Positions 1 to 9,034 of a stretch of DNA of 64,000 bases are shown here, piece by piece. This DNA comes from Coxiellaceae bacterium (GTDB lineage Bacteria; Pseudomonadota; Gammaproteobacteria; Coxiellales; Coxiellaceae): NCBI GenBank assembly GCA_029212885.1, contig JARGPC010000004.1, forward strand, positions 1 to 64,000, given 5' to 3'. Under the pieces are notes generated by a model that saw only the letters and a program-made list of their open reading frames with translations, had not been told where the DNA came from and ran no database searches. The translations under genes were made by a program, and so were the position numbers. Within the stretch, counting starts at the first letter, position 1. Each line of letters begins with the position of its first letter.

Positions 1-55
1 GTACCGTGTTTAGATATATTTGATACGGTTCGTGGCGGTGTGAGGCGGTTTATAG

Positions 56-77
56 GGTTCCGTCACGACTCAATACG
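56..77 (+). repeat. IS left terminal inverted repeat
   Basis: Starts GGTTCCGTCACG and matches the reverse complement of 984-1005 at 19 of 22 positions. GGTTCTGT-like termini are typical of IS6-family elements. Confidence 0.8.
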
Positions 78-110
78 CTCTAATTTAAAACTGCTTACTC
101 ACTAGCTACT

Positions 111-911
111 TCATGCATGGCAAATAGCAAACCTTTCAAATTTTCGGAATTTAGACGCAATAAAGCTTCGGTGCTTCGATAACGGTTTTTGACTGCGGAA
201 AAATTGTCGAATCTCTTCGAATGCATAGCACAAGATCATTGCTGACCACGGTGATTTAAATCCCTTCATAGGTCGATACCAGGACTTAATGCCTCGATGA
301 TTTTGCTCAATGCGGTTGTTTAAGTATTTAACATCACGATGAATAGTTGATGCTCCATAGGCCGTTTTTATAGCATCAGAAAATCCGATCTCTTTGTCAG
401 TTGTTATTTGGGTGGGCGTGACGCCAGTGGTTTGCAAACATTGCTTAAAAAATCGTGTGGCTGCTTTTTTATTCCGTGTTTCACTAAGATAAACATCAAC
501 TAAATTACCAGCTTTATCTATCGCTCTATATAGATAGTACCAGTGGCCTTTGATCACCAAATAAGTAACATCCATGTGCCACTTGCTACCAATTTTGCCG
601 CGATTAGCGCGACACCTTAAAGCAAGATTATTTCCAAAACGCTGCACCCAACGCCGCACAGTTTCGTGGCTCAAATATATATTTCTGAGAGCCATGATTT
701 CGGTGATATCAACTAAGCTCAGCTTGTATCGGTAGTAAAAGAGCACAATCATGGTAATAATGTCAGTTGGATACTGAGTATGGTTGTAAGCTGTTGAGCT
801 GCGCTCATTGAAATATTGACCGCAGCATCGACATTGGTACTGAGCTAAACCCTGTTTTGTTACTGCTTTACGCTTTAGTACATTACTTGAATCACAGCTA
901 GTACATTTCAT
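111..911 (-). CDS. IS6-family DDE transposase
   Basis: Transposase of about 266 aa that would catalyse replicative transposition of the surrounding element. From the ATG at 911 it begins with a zinc-finger-like region (CTSC and CRCC pairs), then a helix-turn-helix-like stretch, then an RNase H-fold catalytic core. The acidic triad is visible as D in WHMDVTYL, D in TTDKE, and E in NNRIEQNHRG, with the trailing K/R region expected for the family. The frame stays open another 32 codons upstream to 1007, but that extension crosses the right inverted repeat. The ATG at 911, which starts right before the first CxxC, is the natural start. The gene appears intact. It is transcribed away from the chemoreceptor operon. 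Confidence 0.88.
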   Translation of the reverse strand: MKCTSCDSSNVLKRKAVTKQGLAQYQCRCCGQYFNERSSTAYNHTQYPTDIITMIVLFYYRYKLSLVDITEIMALRNIYLSHETVRRWVQRFGNNLALRCRANRGKIGSKWHMDVTYLVIKGHWYYLYRAIDKAGNLVDVYLSETRNKKAATRFFKQCLQTTGVTPTQITTDKEIGFSDAIKTAYGASTIHRDVKYLNNRIEQNHRGIKSWYRPMKGFKSPWSAMILCYAFEEIRQFFRSQKPLSKHRSFIASKFRKFERFAICHA

Positions 912-983
912 GATCACATCCGGGTGGTGGGTGGCTCTATATAATATAACCATCGCAGACCTATGAGTGTTAATGCTGTTTAA

Positions 984-1005
984 CGTACTGAGACGTGACA
1001 GAACC
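984..1005 (-). repeat. IS right terminal inverted repeat
   Basis: Its reverse complement starts GGTTCTGTCACG. It lies 94 bp before the start codon of the first chemoreceptor gene, so the element forms the distal part of that gene's upstream region. Confidence 0.8.
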
Positions 1006-1099
1006 AATTCATGGGATTCCCATCCCTATCTTGCTGATTTGCTGCTATTCTATTACTCACGGCTTGTGTGCACCGCTATTGCTAATCGTTGGAGATAAA

Positions 1100-2530
1100 A
1101 TGCTGGTAGCTAATGAAGTCCTCGGCTTTACCGATGTGAAAAAATCGTTGGCTTTGTACCGTATAACGGACAATGAGATACGTGTTATTCAAGCGTTTTC
1201 TGTTGAAGGTGTTAGTTATATTCGAGATTTTATCAATGATTTCTATCGCTGGCTGCCAAATGTTCCGGAATTTAAGGCGTTATTTGTTAATGAGGCCTTA
1301 GTTGAGCAAGTAAAGCGCCGCCAAGTGGCTTATTGGGAGCAGTTATTTCGGTGTGAGCTTAATCAGGCTTATATCAAATCTCGCCTTTTAGTGGGCGATT
1401 TACATGCCAATATTCGTCTACCCATCAGCTCATATGTAGCTGGCATGAGTTTTGCGGCGGATTGGTGGATTGATAAAATCTCACAAACGCATGCGGATGT
1501 TAAAGGCGCCGCATTTCTTATTAGCGCGCTTAATAAGCTATTTACTTTTGATATTGCGATAGTATCTGCATCCTATACCCAGGTCAGTAATAGCCTGGTT
1601 GAAAAACAAAGCCGTGCGCTTATTGAAGCCTCATTGGATCCGTTAGTGACTATTAGCCCTAAGGGTATTATTACTGACGTGAATCAAGCTACCATGAAGG
1701 TGACAGGCTTAGATCGCGCTGATATTATTGGCACAGATTTTTCAGACTATTTCACCGACCCTGAGCATGCACGTAGGGGTTATCAGCAAGTGCTTGAGTT
1801 GGGCCAAGTGACAGACTATGCGTTGACGATTAGGCACTACAATGGGACGTTGACGGATGTGTTATACAATGCTTCAGTTTATCGCAATAACCAAGGCGAC
1901 GTGTTAGGTGTATTTGCAGCAGCTCGAGATGTGACTGATGCGAAACGAGCAACGGTGCGCTTAGAATCCTTGGCGCAACAATTAGCGACCGGTGCGACAG
2001 GTCAATCAAAGGGCTCAGATCAGGTATCAGATGCCATTGGCAAGATGGCTATTGCGCTACAGCAAATGTCAGATATTGCTAAAATTGCTGCGGAAAAGGC
2101 AACGGCGACAGTGGAAAGCGCTAAGATTGCTGGGCAAACAACTGAGCACATTGAGTCGGTGGTTGAGTCAATTACACGGATTTCAGATCAAACTAATTTA
2201 TTAGCGCTTAATGCGGCGATTGAGGCGGCACGAGCCGGTGATGCAGGTCGAGGATTTGCAGTGGTGGCTGATGAAGTGAGGAAGCTATCTGAAGACTCTA
2301 AGCAATTTGCAGCAGAAATTAACACCGTCGTACAAAATATAAGTAAAGATATTCGGGCTACAGTAGATGCTATTCAGTTGGTTTCTCATAATATTACCGA
2401 TGTGGCGACGGGTATTCAGCAGCAATCTATTGATACTCAGCAAATAGTGGTGTCTATGCGAGCTATTGCGGACATTGCGGAGCAAAATACAGATTTAGCC
2501 GGTGAAATACTGTCTGATAATCGTTCTTAA
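1100..2530 (+). CDS. globin-coupled PAS chemoreceptor (soluble MCP)
   Basis: Cytoplasmic methyl-accepting chemotaxis protein of 476 aa. Residues 1-165 look like a globin-coupled sensor (protoglobin) domain, with His102 in [11 protein letters not shown] at the place of the heme-binding proximal histidine and the usual SYVAGMS segment after it. Residues 172-285 are a PAS domain of the same type as the repeats in the next gene. Residues 288-470 are an MCP signalling hairpin with the conserved tip [10 protein letters not shown]...[12 protein letters not shown]. There is no membrane segment, HAMP domain or C-terminal CheR-tethering pentapeptide. GGAG five bases before the ATG at 1100 fixes this start, although the frame is open upstream into the IS end. 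The likely role is oxygen or another heme ligand sensing, signalled to the CheA/CheW encoded downstream. Confidence 0.87.
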   Translation: MLVANEVLGFTDVKKSLALYRITDNEIRVIQAFSVEGVSYIRDFINDFYRWLPNVPEFKALFVNEALVEQVKRRQVAYWEQLFRCELNQAYIKSRLLVGDLHANIRLPISSYVAGMSFAADWWIDKISQTHADVKGAAFLISALNKLFTFDIAIVSASYTQVSNSLVEKQSRALIEASLDPLVTISPKGIITDVNQATMKVTGLDRADIIGTDFSDYFTDPEHARRGYQQVLELGQVTDYALTIRHYNGTLTDVLYNASVYRNNQGDVLGVFAAARDVTDAKRATVRLESLAQQLATGATGQSKGSDQVSDAIGKMAIALQQMSDIAKIAAEKATATVESAKIAGQTTEHIESVVESITRISDQTNLLALNAAIEAARAGDAGRGFAVVADEVRKLSEDSKQFAAEINTVVQNISKDIRATVDAIQLVSHNITDVATGIQQQSIDTQQIVVSMRAIADIAEQNTDLAGEILSDNRS

Positions 2531-2664
2531 ACAGCCTAATATCATGGAATAAAGCGTCATTAGCTACTATGGTCTAGTGGCAGGTAAACATATTAGTACA
2601 GGGGTAGTCCGCATGCCGCATGTAGATGTAGACAACACACTTTGTGGTGCTAAGGAGGGTGGTA

Positions 2665-5600
2665 ATGACTAAGCCCAAAAAGCGCACTAAAAACGGCAAT
2701 AATCATAAAGATGACGCATTTAGCTTGCATGAGCAATTACTTAAGGATCAGGCAAGGACGTTAACTAAGGAAGAAAAGCTATTACAGGATGAATCAAACC
2801 GCTTTCTAGCGATGATTATTCAGTCCTCAGAGGATGCGATTATTGGTGAGTCACTTGAGGGACGGATTATTAGTTGGAACGCGGCAGCTGAACGAATGTT
2901 TGGCTATAGCGAAAGAGAAGTTATTGGTCAAACGATGAGCTTAATTATTCCAGATGATCGCAGAGGCGAACTTAAAGATCTGTTAGATAATGTTAAGGCC
3001 GGTAATGAAATTGAGCGTTATGAAACGAAGCGTATCTGTAAAGATGGCAGTTTTATTGACGTCTCAGTAACTATATCACCTGTGCGTGATGATGCAGGAA
3101 AGGTGATTGGTTTATCAGCAATCGATCGAAATATTACTGGGCAAAAACAATCGGCACGATATGCGCGGTCTTTGTTAGAAGCATCATTGGATCCGTTGGT
3201 AACGATTAGTGGCGAAGGTAAAATTACAGATGTTAATGAAGCAACGATTAATGTCACTGGTGTGAAGCGTAATCAATTGATTGGTACGAATTTTTCAGAT
3301 TATTTTACAGAGCCTGATAAGGCTAATGAAGGTTACAGGTTAGTGTTAAAAGACGGTTTAGTGCGTGACTATCCGTTAACGATTAAAAGTAAAGATGGAA
3401 AGTTAACTGATGTGTTGTATAACGCGTCGGTGTATAAAGATGAACAAGGCAAGGTGTTGGGAGTGTTTGCTGCGGCACGCGATATTACAGATCAAAAGCA
3501 AGCCTCGCAATATGCACGTTCATTGGTTGAAGCTTCTTTGGATCCGTTAGTGACTATTAGTGCTGAAGGTAAGATTACGGATGTTAATGAAGCAACGATT
3601 AAAGTGACAGGTTATGATCGTGATGAACTTATTGGTACAGATTTCTCGAATTATTTTACTGTTCCGGACGAAGCACGCGAAGGCTATCAACAGGTTTTTG
3701 ATAATGGCTTTGTGACGGATTATCCCTTAACAATTAAGGGCAAAGATGGCAAGCTAACGGATGTGTTGTATAACGCCTCAGTGTATAAAGACGAGGAAGG
3801 TAATGTGATAGGTGTCTTTGCGGCGGCACGTGACATTACTGAGCAGAAGCAGGCATCACAGTACGCTCGTTCATTGATTGAAGCATCTGTGGATCCGTTA
3901 GTGACCATTAGCCCTGATGGTAAGATTACCGATGTTAACCAAGCCACTATGGAAGTGACAGGATCTACGCGTGATGAATTAATTGGTACGGATTTCTCGA
4001 ATTACTTTACGGAGCCCGATCAGGCACGAGCTGGTTATCAACAAGTGTTTGATAATGGTTTTGTCACAGACTACCCACTGACAATTAAAGGTAAAGATGG
4101 CAAGCTCACCGATGTGTTATATAACGCATCAGTTTATAAGGATGCACGCGGTAAAGTACTAGGTGTGTTTGCAGCTGCACGTGATATTACTGAACAAAAA
4201 CAAGCATCGCAATATGCACGATCATTGATTGAAGCCTCGCTAGATCCACTGGTAACGATCTCTACTGATGGTAAGATTACGGATGTTAATGAAGCGACTA
4301 TGCGAGTTACCGGTGTTGAGCGTGATAACTTAATTGGTACAGACTTTTCAACCTACTTCACTGAACCAGATAAAGCACGAGCAGGTTACCAACAAGCATT
4401 TAAAGAAGGATCTGTTACCGATTATGCACTAACAATTAAGAGTACAGAAGGTAGGCTAACTGATGTGTTGTATAATGCATCCGTTTATCTTGATGACAAG
4501 GGCAATGTGTTGGGGGTGTTTGCGGCAGCGCGTGATGTGACAACATCAAAACAGGCTTCTGAATATGCCAGATCATTGATTGAAGCTTCGCTCGATCCGC
4601 TAGTGACAATCTCACCTGAAGGTAAAATTACAGATGTAAATCAAGCCACCATAGAGGTGACGGGCTCAATGCGTGATGAACTGATTGATGCAGATTTCTC
4701 AGATTATTTTACACAGCCTGAAAAAGCACGTGAAGGTTATCAGCAAGTGTTCGACAGAGGTTTTGTTACCGATTATCCATTAACCATCAAGCGCAAAGAC
4801 GGTCGGTTGACTGACGTGTTTTATAATGCATCGGTGTATAAAGATGCACAAGGCAAGGTGTTAGGTGTGTTCGCGGCAGCGCGCGATATTACTGAACAAA
4901 AGCAAGCATCGCAATATGCGCGATCTTTGATTGAAGCATCATTAGACCCGTTAGTGACTATCTCTCCTGAAGGTATTATTACTGATGTTAACGATGCCAC
5001 AGTCAAAGTGACCGGGGTGTTGCGAGATAACTTAATTGGTACTGATTTCTCGAATTATTTTACAGACCCCTCAAAAGCGCGAGAAGGTTACCAGCGTGTA
5101 TTTAAAGAAGGGTCTGTTACGGATTACGCGCTCACCATTCGTCATCGTGACAGCAGCTTAATTGATGTATTGTATAACGCATCGGTGTATAAAAATGACA
5201 AAGGTGATGTGCTGGGTGTATTCGCCGCAGCTCGTGATGTGACTGTGGCTAAACGCGCCACTGAGCGATTGGAGCATCTTGCCGGTCAGTTGGCGACTGG
5301 TGCGACAGAGCAGTCGAAAGGTTCTGAAGATGTGTCGTCGTCAGTTACAGATATGGTGCAAGCGTTCCAAGAAATGTCGAAGGCTGCACAAGAAGCATCA
5401 GAAACAGCAGCGACAACGGCGACCAGTGCGGAAGAAGCCGGTCAAACAACAGAGAAAATTGGAGATATTGTAGAAGCGATAACAAGTATTTCAGATCAAA
5501 CGAATTTATTAGCGTTGAATGCTGCGATTGAGGCGGCGAGAGCTGGTGATGCAGGGCGAGGGTTTGCGGTGGTGGCAGATGAAGTGCGAAAACTATCTGA

Positions 5601-5889
5601 AGACTCGCGGCAATCAGCGGTTGAGATTCGTAATGTTATACAAAATGTAGGTTCAAAAGTGAAGATCACCGTGGAAGCGATTCAAGCAGTATCACAAAAA
5701 ATTCAAGAAGTAGCCACCGGTGTGCAGGAGCAGTCAACTGGCACACAGCAAATTGCGAAAGCAATGGAAGCTATTGCCGGTATTGCTGAACAAAATGCAT
5801 CATTGGCAACAGAGATTTTAGGGTCGCAGCCTAAATCCTTAAAGAAGCCGGATCAGCTAAAAATTGATCGGGGGCATTATGGAAAATGA
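2665..5889 (+). CDS. multi-PAS soluble chemoreceptor (MCP)
   Basis: Cytoplasmic methyl-accepting chemotaxis protein of 1074 aa. Residues about 46-160 form a canonical PAS domain (SSEDAII...[11 protein letters not shown]). Residues 163-864 are six tandem PAS units of exactly 117 residues each, all carrying versions of [21 protein letters not shown] and GVFAAARD. Residues 870-1060 form the MCP coiled-coil hairpin, with the same tip as the preceding receptor. No transmembrane segment, HAMP domain or terminal CheR tether is seen. The start at 2665 is set by AGGAGGGTGG just upstream; a GTG at 2644 in frame lacks that support. The stop overlaps the cheW start. The PAS ligand cannot be told from sequence. 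The near-identity of the six units points to recent internal duplication. Confidence 0.9.
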   Translation: MTKPKKRTKNGNNHKDDAFSLHEQLLKDQARTLTKEEKLLQDESNRFLAMIIQSSEDAIIGESLEGRIISWNAAAERMFGYSEREVIGQTMSLIIPDDRRGELKDLLDNVKAGNEIERYETKRICKDGSFIDVSVTISPVRDDAGKVIGLSAIDRNITGQKQSARYARSLLEASLDPLVTISGEGKITDVNEATINVTGVKRNQLIGTNFSDYFTEPDKANEGYRLVLKDGLVRDYPLTIKSKDGKLTDVLYNASVYKDEQGKVLGVFAAARDITDQKQASQYARSLVEASLDPLVTISAEGKITDVNEATIKVTGYDRDELIGTDFSNYFTVPDEAREGYQQVFDNGFVTDYPLTIKGKDGKLTDVLYNASVYKDEEGNVIGVFAAARDITEQKQASQYARSLIEASVDPLVTISPDGKITDVNQATMEVTGSTRDELIGTDFSNYFTEPDQARAGYQQVFDNGFVTDYPLTIKGKDGKLTDVLYNASVYKDARGKVLGVFAAARDITEQKQASQYARSLIEASLDPLVTISTDGKITDVNEATMRVTGVERDNLIGTDFSTYFTEPDKARAGYQQAFKEGSVTDYALTIKSTEGRLTDVLYNASVYLDDKGNVLGVFAAARDVTTSKQASEYARSLIEASLDPLVTISPEGKITDVNQATIEVTGSMRDELIDADFSDYFTQPEKAREGYQQVFDRGFVTDYPLTIKRKDGRLTDVFYNASVYKDAQGKVLGVFAAARDITEQKQASQYARSLIEASLDPLVTISPEGIITDVNDATVKVTGVLRDNLIGTDFSNYFTDPSKAREGYQRVFKEGSVTDYALTIRHRDSSLIDVLYNASVYKNDKGDVLGVFAAARDVTVAKRATERLEHLAGQLATGATEQSKGSEDVSSSVTDMVQAFQEMSKAAQEASETAATTATSAEEAGQTTEKIGDIVEAITSISDQTNLLALNAAIEAARAGDAGRGFAVVADEVRKLSEDSRQSAVEIRNVIQNVGSKVKITVEAIQAVSQKIQEVATGVQEQSTGTQQIAKAMEAIAGIAEQNASLATEILGSQPKSLKKPDQLKIDRGHYGK
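3151..5256 (+). repeat. six tandem 351-bp PAS-coding repeats
   Basis: Units start at 3151, 3502, 3853, 4204, 4555 and 4906, with a constant period of exactly 351 bp (117 codons). The conserved codons for LDPLVTIS fall at 3187, 3538, 3889, 4240, 4591 and 4942. The units differ mostly at synonymous and surface positions. A seventh relative lies in the upstream receptor gene at about 1610-1960. Confidence 0.95.
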
Positions 5890-6415
5890 TCAATCGCAGA
5901 AGCAGGGTAGCGACAAGGTCACCATCATTGATGAAAATACCATTCAATTGGTTATTGTGCATTTAGGTGAGCAGGAGTTTGGTGCGCCAATAAGTCAAGT
6001 ACGCGAGGTTATTCGTTATAAGCAAATAACAGCCGTTCCTGATTGCCCGGAATACATTGCTGGTCTAGCGAGCTTTCATGGTGATATGGCGTTAGTGATA
6101 GATCTTGCGCGTTATTTTTCAATTAATCAGCAAAACAATTCGACATCAAAGCATATTATTGTGATACGTCAAGATAATGAAACTTATGGTTTGTTAGTAG
6201 ATGAGGTATCACAAATTATCCGTGTGCCAGAATCAAGTATTAAGCCTGCACCAGATTTAATCCATCAGATTAATCGTGAGTATATTAGCGGTGTATATGC
6301 GGAAAATGAAGACCGATTAATTATGGTACTCGATTTGATGGCAATACTGTCAGAAGATTCACTTAATGAATTGTCTGGTTTTAAAAAAGATACAAATAAT
6401 ACGTCAACACAGTAG
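5879..6415 (+). CDS. cheW: CheW-like coupling protein
   Basis: Adaptor of 178 aa that would link the chemoreceptors to CheA in the signalling array. Nearly the whole protein is one CheW (SH3-like) domain. Recognisable segments are [31 protein letters not shown] and [10 protein letters not shown] near the middle, and [12 protein letters not shown] in the second half. The ATG at 5879 lies inside the end of the receptor gene (its stop is at 5887-5889) and follows GGGGG at 5870-5874, so translation is probably coupled. A TTG at 5864 in the same frame is less likely. A response regulator follows after 11 bp. Confidence 0.92.
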   Translation: MENDQSQKQGSDKVTIIDENTIQLVIVHLGEQEFGAPISQVREVIRYKQITAVPDCPEYIAGLASFHGDMALVIDLARYFSINQQNNSTSKHIIVIRQDNETYGLLVDEVSQIIRVPESSIKPAPDLIHQINREYISGVYAENEDRLIMVLDLMAILSEDSLNELSGFKKDTNNTSTQ

Positions 6416-6426
6416 GGAGTGGATTC

Positions 6427-6798
6427 ATGCCAAAAAAAATATTAATTGTCGATGACTCATTGTTCATCCGCAATATGCTCAAGGATATCCTGAGCAAGAA
6501 CTACGATATTGTTGAAGCGGACTGCGGTGCCGATGGTATTATGCAATATTCACGTGAACAGCCTGATCTGGTATTGCTGGATATCATTATGCCAGATGGT
6601 ACGTTAGAAGGTATTAATGTTTTACAGAATATCCATGAACGTAACGCTGAAGCATTGGTGATAATGATAACAGCGGTTGGCCAAGATCAAATCATTAATG
6701 AATGTAAATCTGCAGGTGCGAGTGATTACATTACAAAGCCTTTTGAAGCAGAGGAAGTGATTGAGAAAGTACAACAGTATGTGGGGAAGTTGGAGTGA
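6427..6798 (+). CDS. CheY-like single-domain response regulator
   Basis: A 123-aa receiver domain with no output domain. The acidic pocket is Asp9/Asp10 (ILIVDDS) with phosphoacceptor Asp52 (LVLLDIIMP). The switch residue is Thr82 in MITAVG, and Lys104 is in the TKP motif. It lies between cheW and cheA with gaps of 11 and 3 bp, so CheA is its obvious phosphodonor. What it binds is not shown. No flagellar switch genes are present here, so a c-di-GMP enzyme or another target is as plausible as a motor. Confidence 0.9.
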   Translation: MPKKILIVDDSLFIRNMLKDILSKNYDIVEADCGADGIMQYSREQPDLVLLDIIMPDGTLEGINVLQNIHERNAEALVIMITAVGQDQIINECKSAGASDYITKPFEAEEVIEKVQQYVGKLE

Positions 6799-6801
6799 GT
6801 T

Positions 6802-8394
6802 ATGCCGGATAAATTAGACCAATACCGCGATGATTATATTCGCGAGTCTAAAGATCATATAGCAGGTTTGAATGAAAATTTGTTGATACTCGAAAAAATC
6901 CCTGGTGATGAAGGGGCTATAGAAGCATTGTTTCGCCATGCACACACCCTTAAGAGCATGTCAGCAGCAATGAAACTTGGACAAACCCAAGCGCTGTGTC
7001 ACCATTTGGAAAGCCTGTTAGATTTAGTGAGAAAAAACAAGCTCGACTCATCGCTTTGTATCGATGTGCTATTTAAAGCTGTGGATGCCGTTGAAAAAAA
7101 TGTTAGCTGTGTTGAGAATAACAAAGCGGAAATTAGTACTAGTACAATCATGCAAGACATTCAGGCTATAATAGACAAACAGCCGCTGGAAGCATCTCAA
7201 GAATCAAATAGTGTTACCATGAGTCCTGCACATAAAATCGAAAAGGTGCGATCTATCAATGTTAAAACTGAGCGCCTTGATCGATTAATGAATTTATCTG
7301 AAGAGCTTCTGATTAATAAAATGGAAATTGATTCAAATCAATCGTTTGTAAAAAATCATGACTTGCATGCGTCATTAGAAAATTTGGGTCATTTAGTTAA
7401 TGAGCTGCAGTACCTTGTGGTACAAGCAAGATTAGTGCCGCTAGAGTATATATTTAACCGCTTTCCACGCATGGTGCGAGATTTAGCAAAGCATCAAGAT
7501 AAAAAGATAGATGTTCAAGTTCAGGGAGCTTCAATTGAGTTAGATCGCGCGATAATTGATGAGCTTGGCGAATGCCTGGTACACCTGCTACGCAATGCTA
7601 TTGATCATGGCATTGAGACTAAGGCTGAACGAAAAGAGATGAAAAAATTTGATATGGCAACTATTGCGATTGGTGCACATAGGTATCGTAATAAAGTGAT
7701 AATAAATATCAGTGACGATGGCATGGGGTTACCAATAAATAAAATTAGAAAAAAAGCACTGCTAGCGGGCTTAATTGAGCAAAGTGCACAACCAGAACAG
7801 ATCATGAATACTATTTTTTCAGGATTAAGCACCAGCGACAAAGTCAGTGAAATTTCAGGCCGTGGCTTTGGTTTAAGTATTGTTAAGCAAAAGGTTGAAT
7901 CCTTAGGTGGTAAGGTATCTGTGAAATCAATGCCTGGAAAAGGATGCACATTTGAACTAGAGTTACCGCTTACTTTAGCGATTATTCGTGTGTTATTCAT
8001 TCGCTGTGATGGTGTGCAATATGCAATTCCTATCGACCAAATATCTCGCCTATTAAAAGTCGAATCATCACGCATTAAGCCATTAATGCAAAATGAGGCA
8101 ATCATTATTGATGAGCAAGAAGTGCCTTTAGTGCGATTGAATCGTTTATTTGGCTGTACTGAAAAAACACACAAAAAAACACCTGTGGTTGTAGTGCACC
8201 ATCAGGAAAGACAGATCGGTATAGCGGTGGATGAATTTGGTATTATGCAAGATGTGGTTATTAAACCTATGAATAGTTTGATTCGCAAAAATAACTTTTT
8301 CTCAGGCTCAACTGTCATTGGTAACGGTGAAGTGGTGCTAATACTCGATGTGGCCAACCTTGGGGTAACTCCTTCAGTAGGGGCTGCATTATAA
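6802..8394 (+). CDS. cheA: chemotaxis histidine kinase CheA
   Basis: Histidine kinase of 530 aa, short for CheA because the P2 regulator-docking domain is missing. Residues 1-110 are an HPt domain with the phosphorylated His48 in HAHTLKS. Residues about 150-240 form the P3 dimerisation region (RLDRLMNLSEELL). Residues 245-390 are the HATPase, with Asn265 in the LLRNAIDHG box, DDGMGLP and GRGFGLSIVK. Residues 392-525 are the CheW-like P5 regulatory domain. It would phosphorylate the CheY-like protein just upstream, and perhaps other receivers of the cluster. The P4 motifs are intact, so it should be active. Confidence 0.94.
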   Translation: MPDKLDQYRDDYIRESKDHIAGLNENLLILEKIPGDEGAIEALFRHAHTLKSMSAAMKLGQTQALCHHLESLLDLVRKNKLDSSLCIDVLFKAVDAVEKNVSCVENNKAEISTSTIMQDIQAIIDKQPLEASQESNSVTMSPAHKIEKVRSINVKTERLDRLMNLSEELLINKMEIDSNQSFVKNHDLHASLENLGHLVNELQYLVVQARLVPLEYIFNRFPRMVRDLAKHQDKKIDVQVQGASIELDRAIIDELGECLVHLLRNAIDHGIETKAERKEMKKFDMATIAIGAHRYRNKVIINISDDGMGLPINKIRKKALLAGLIEQSAQPEQIMNTIFSGLSTSDKVSEISGRGFGLSIVKQKVESLGGKVSVKSMPGKGCTFELELPLTLAIIRVLFIRCDGVQYAIPIDQISRLLKVESSRIKPLMQNEAIIIDEQEVPLVRLNRLFGCTEKTHKKTPVVVVHHQERQIGIAVDEFGIMQDVVIKPMNSLIRKNNFFSGSTVIGNGEVVLILDVANLGVTPSVGAAL

Positions 8395-8428
8395 ATACGA
8401 AGTTTAATAGTGAGTGAGGATTGATGTA

Positions 8429-9034
8429 ATGGATATGAAGAAGTTTACACAATTGGCTGATGAGGCAGCATCTTGTTCCGCATCCTCTTTATCGAAAATG
8501 ACGGGTGTTGTGTCTCGTATCAATATCATTAATATACATGTTAAAACCTTGGCGTATCAATTCTCAGATATGGCTAGTGATGCCTATGTTACAGCAATTT
8601 CACTGCCGATTCGTGGCGATATTAAAGGTTCCACTTTATTAATGTTTCCCAAAGATATATCAATGAAGTTGGCGTCACTGTTAACGCAGGAAGCGTGTTC
8701 GTCGAAACATGGATTTGATGCGATGGAAGTGTCGGCTTTGAAAGAGGTGGGCAATATTGTTTGTGGTAGTTTTTTAACGGTGTTAGCCAATCGTTTAAAT
8801 ATCCATGTGGTAGAGCATTTGCCTGTTTTCATTTTTGATACTTTATCTACCGTATTAAACCAATTGGAATTGCAAACTATTGATAACAGTGAAGAAGCAT
8901 TGTTAGTTGAGGTGCGATTCGAGTTCGAAAAAACTGATATCTCAGGATACGTGATTTTAGCCTTTGGATTGTCAGATATGCAGGTGATAGATGACGCACT
9001 TGATAAAGCGGATATGACAGGAATAGATAAGTGA
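8429..9034 (+). CDS. CheC/CheX-like phosphatase-family protein
   Basis: Protein of about 201 aa of the CheC/CheX/FliY fold, whose members dephosphorylate CheY~P. The second active-site helix is recognisable: ALKEVGNIVCGSFLTVLAN has the E-x2-N pattern (E and N of EVGN). The corresponding N-terminal helix (FTQLADEAASCSASSLSKM) lacks the E/N pair, so only one catalytic site is expected. The ATG at 8429 follows GAGGA with suitable spacing; a GTG at 8414 in frame is possible. The stop overlaps the next gene's GTG by four bases. That next gene begins with a second CheC-like domain, suggesting a tandem duplication. No CheD gene is present in the window. Confidence 0.75.
   Translation: MDMKKFTQLADEAASCSASSLSKMTGVVSRINIINIHVKTLAYQFSDMASDAYVTAISLPIRGDIKGSTLLMFPKDISMKLASLLTQEACSSKHGFDAMEVSALKEVGNIVCGSFLTVLANRLNIHVVEHLPVFIFDTLSTVLNQLELQTIDNSEEALLVEVRFEFEKTDISGYVILAFGLSDMQVIDDALDKADMTGIDK

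Larger units (their letters stand above)
56..1005. mobile_element. IS6-family-like insertion sequence
   Basis: A complete element of about 950 bp bounded by imperfect 22-bp inverted repeats (56-77 and 984-1005, 19 of 22 positions matching) that begin GGTTC. The ends enclose one DDE transposase gene on the minus strand. Size, ends and transposase all fit the IS6/IS240 group. The flanking 8 bases (48-55 and 1006-1013) do not match, so no target-site duplication is visible. That suggests later recombination or deletion at one side, or that the true ends differ slightly. Confidence 0.85.

Noticed and set aside
3151..5256. Whether the PAS array could be a CRISPR or DNA-level repeat
   Set aside because: The period is 351 bp, in frame, codes for a clear PAS domain and varies mostly at synonymous sites; it is a protein repeat.
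7605..8174. 189-codon minus-strand frame opposite cheA
   Set aside because: It is antisense to the HATPase and CheW-like domains of cheA, whose motifs are intact.
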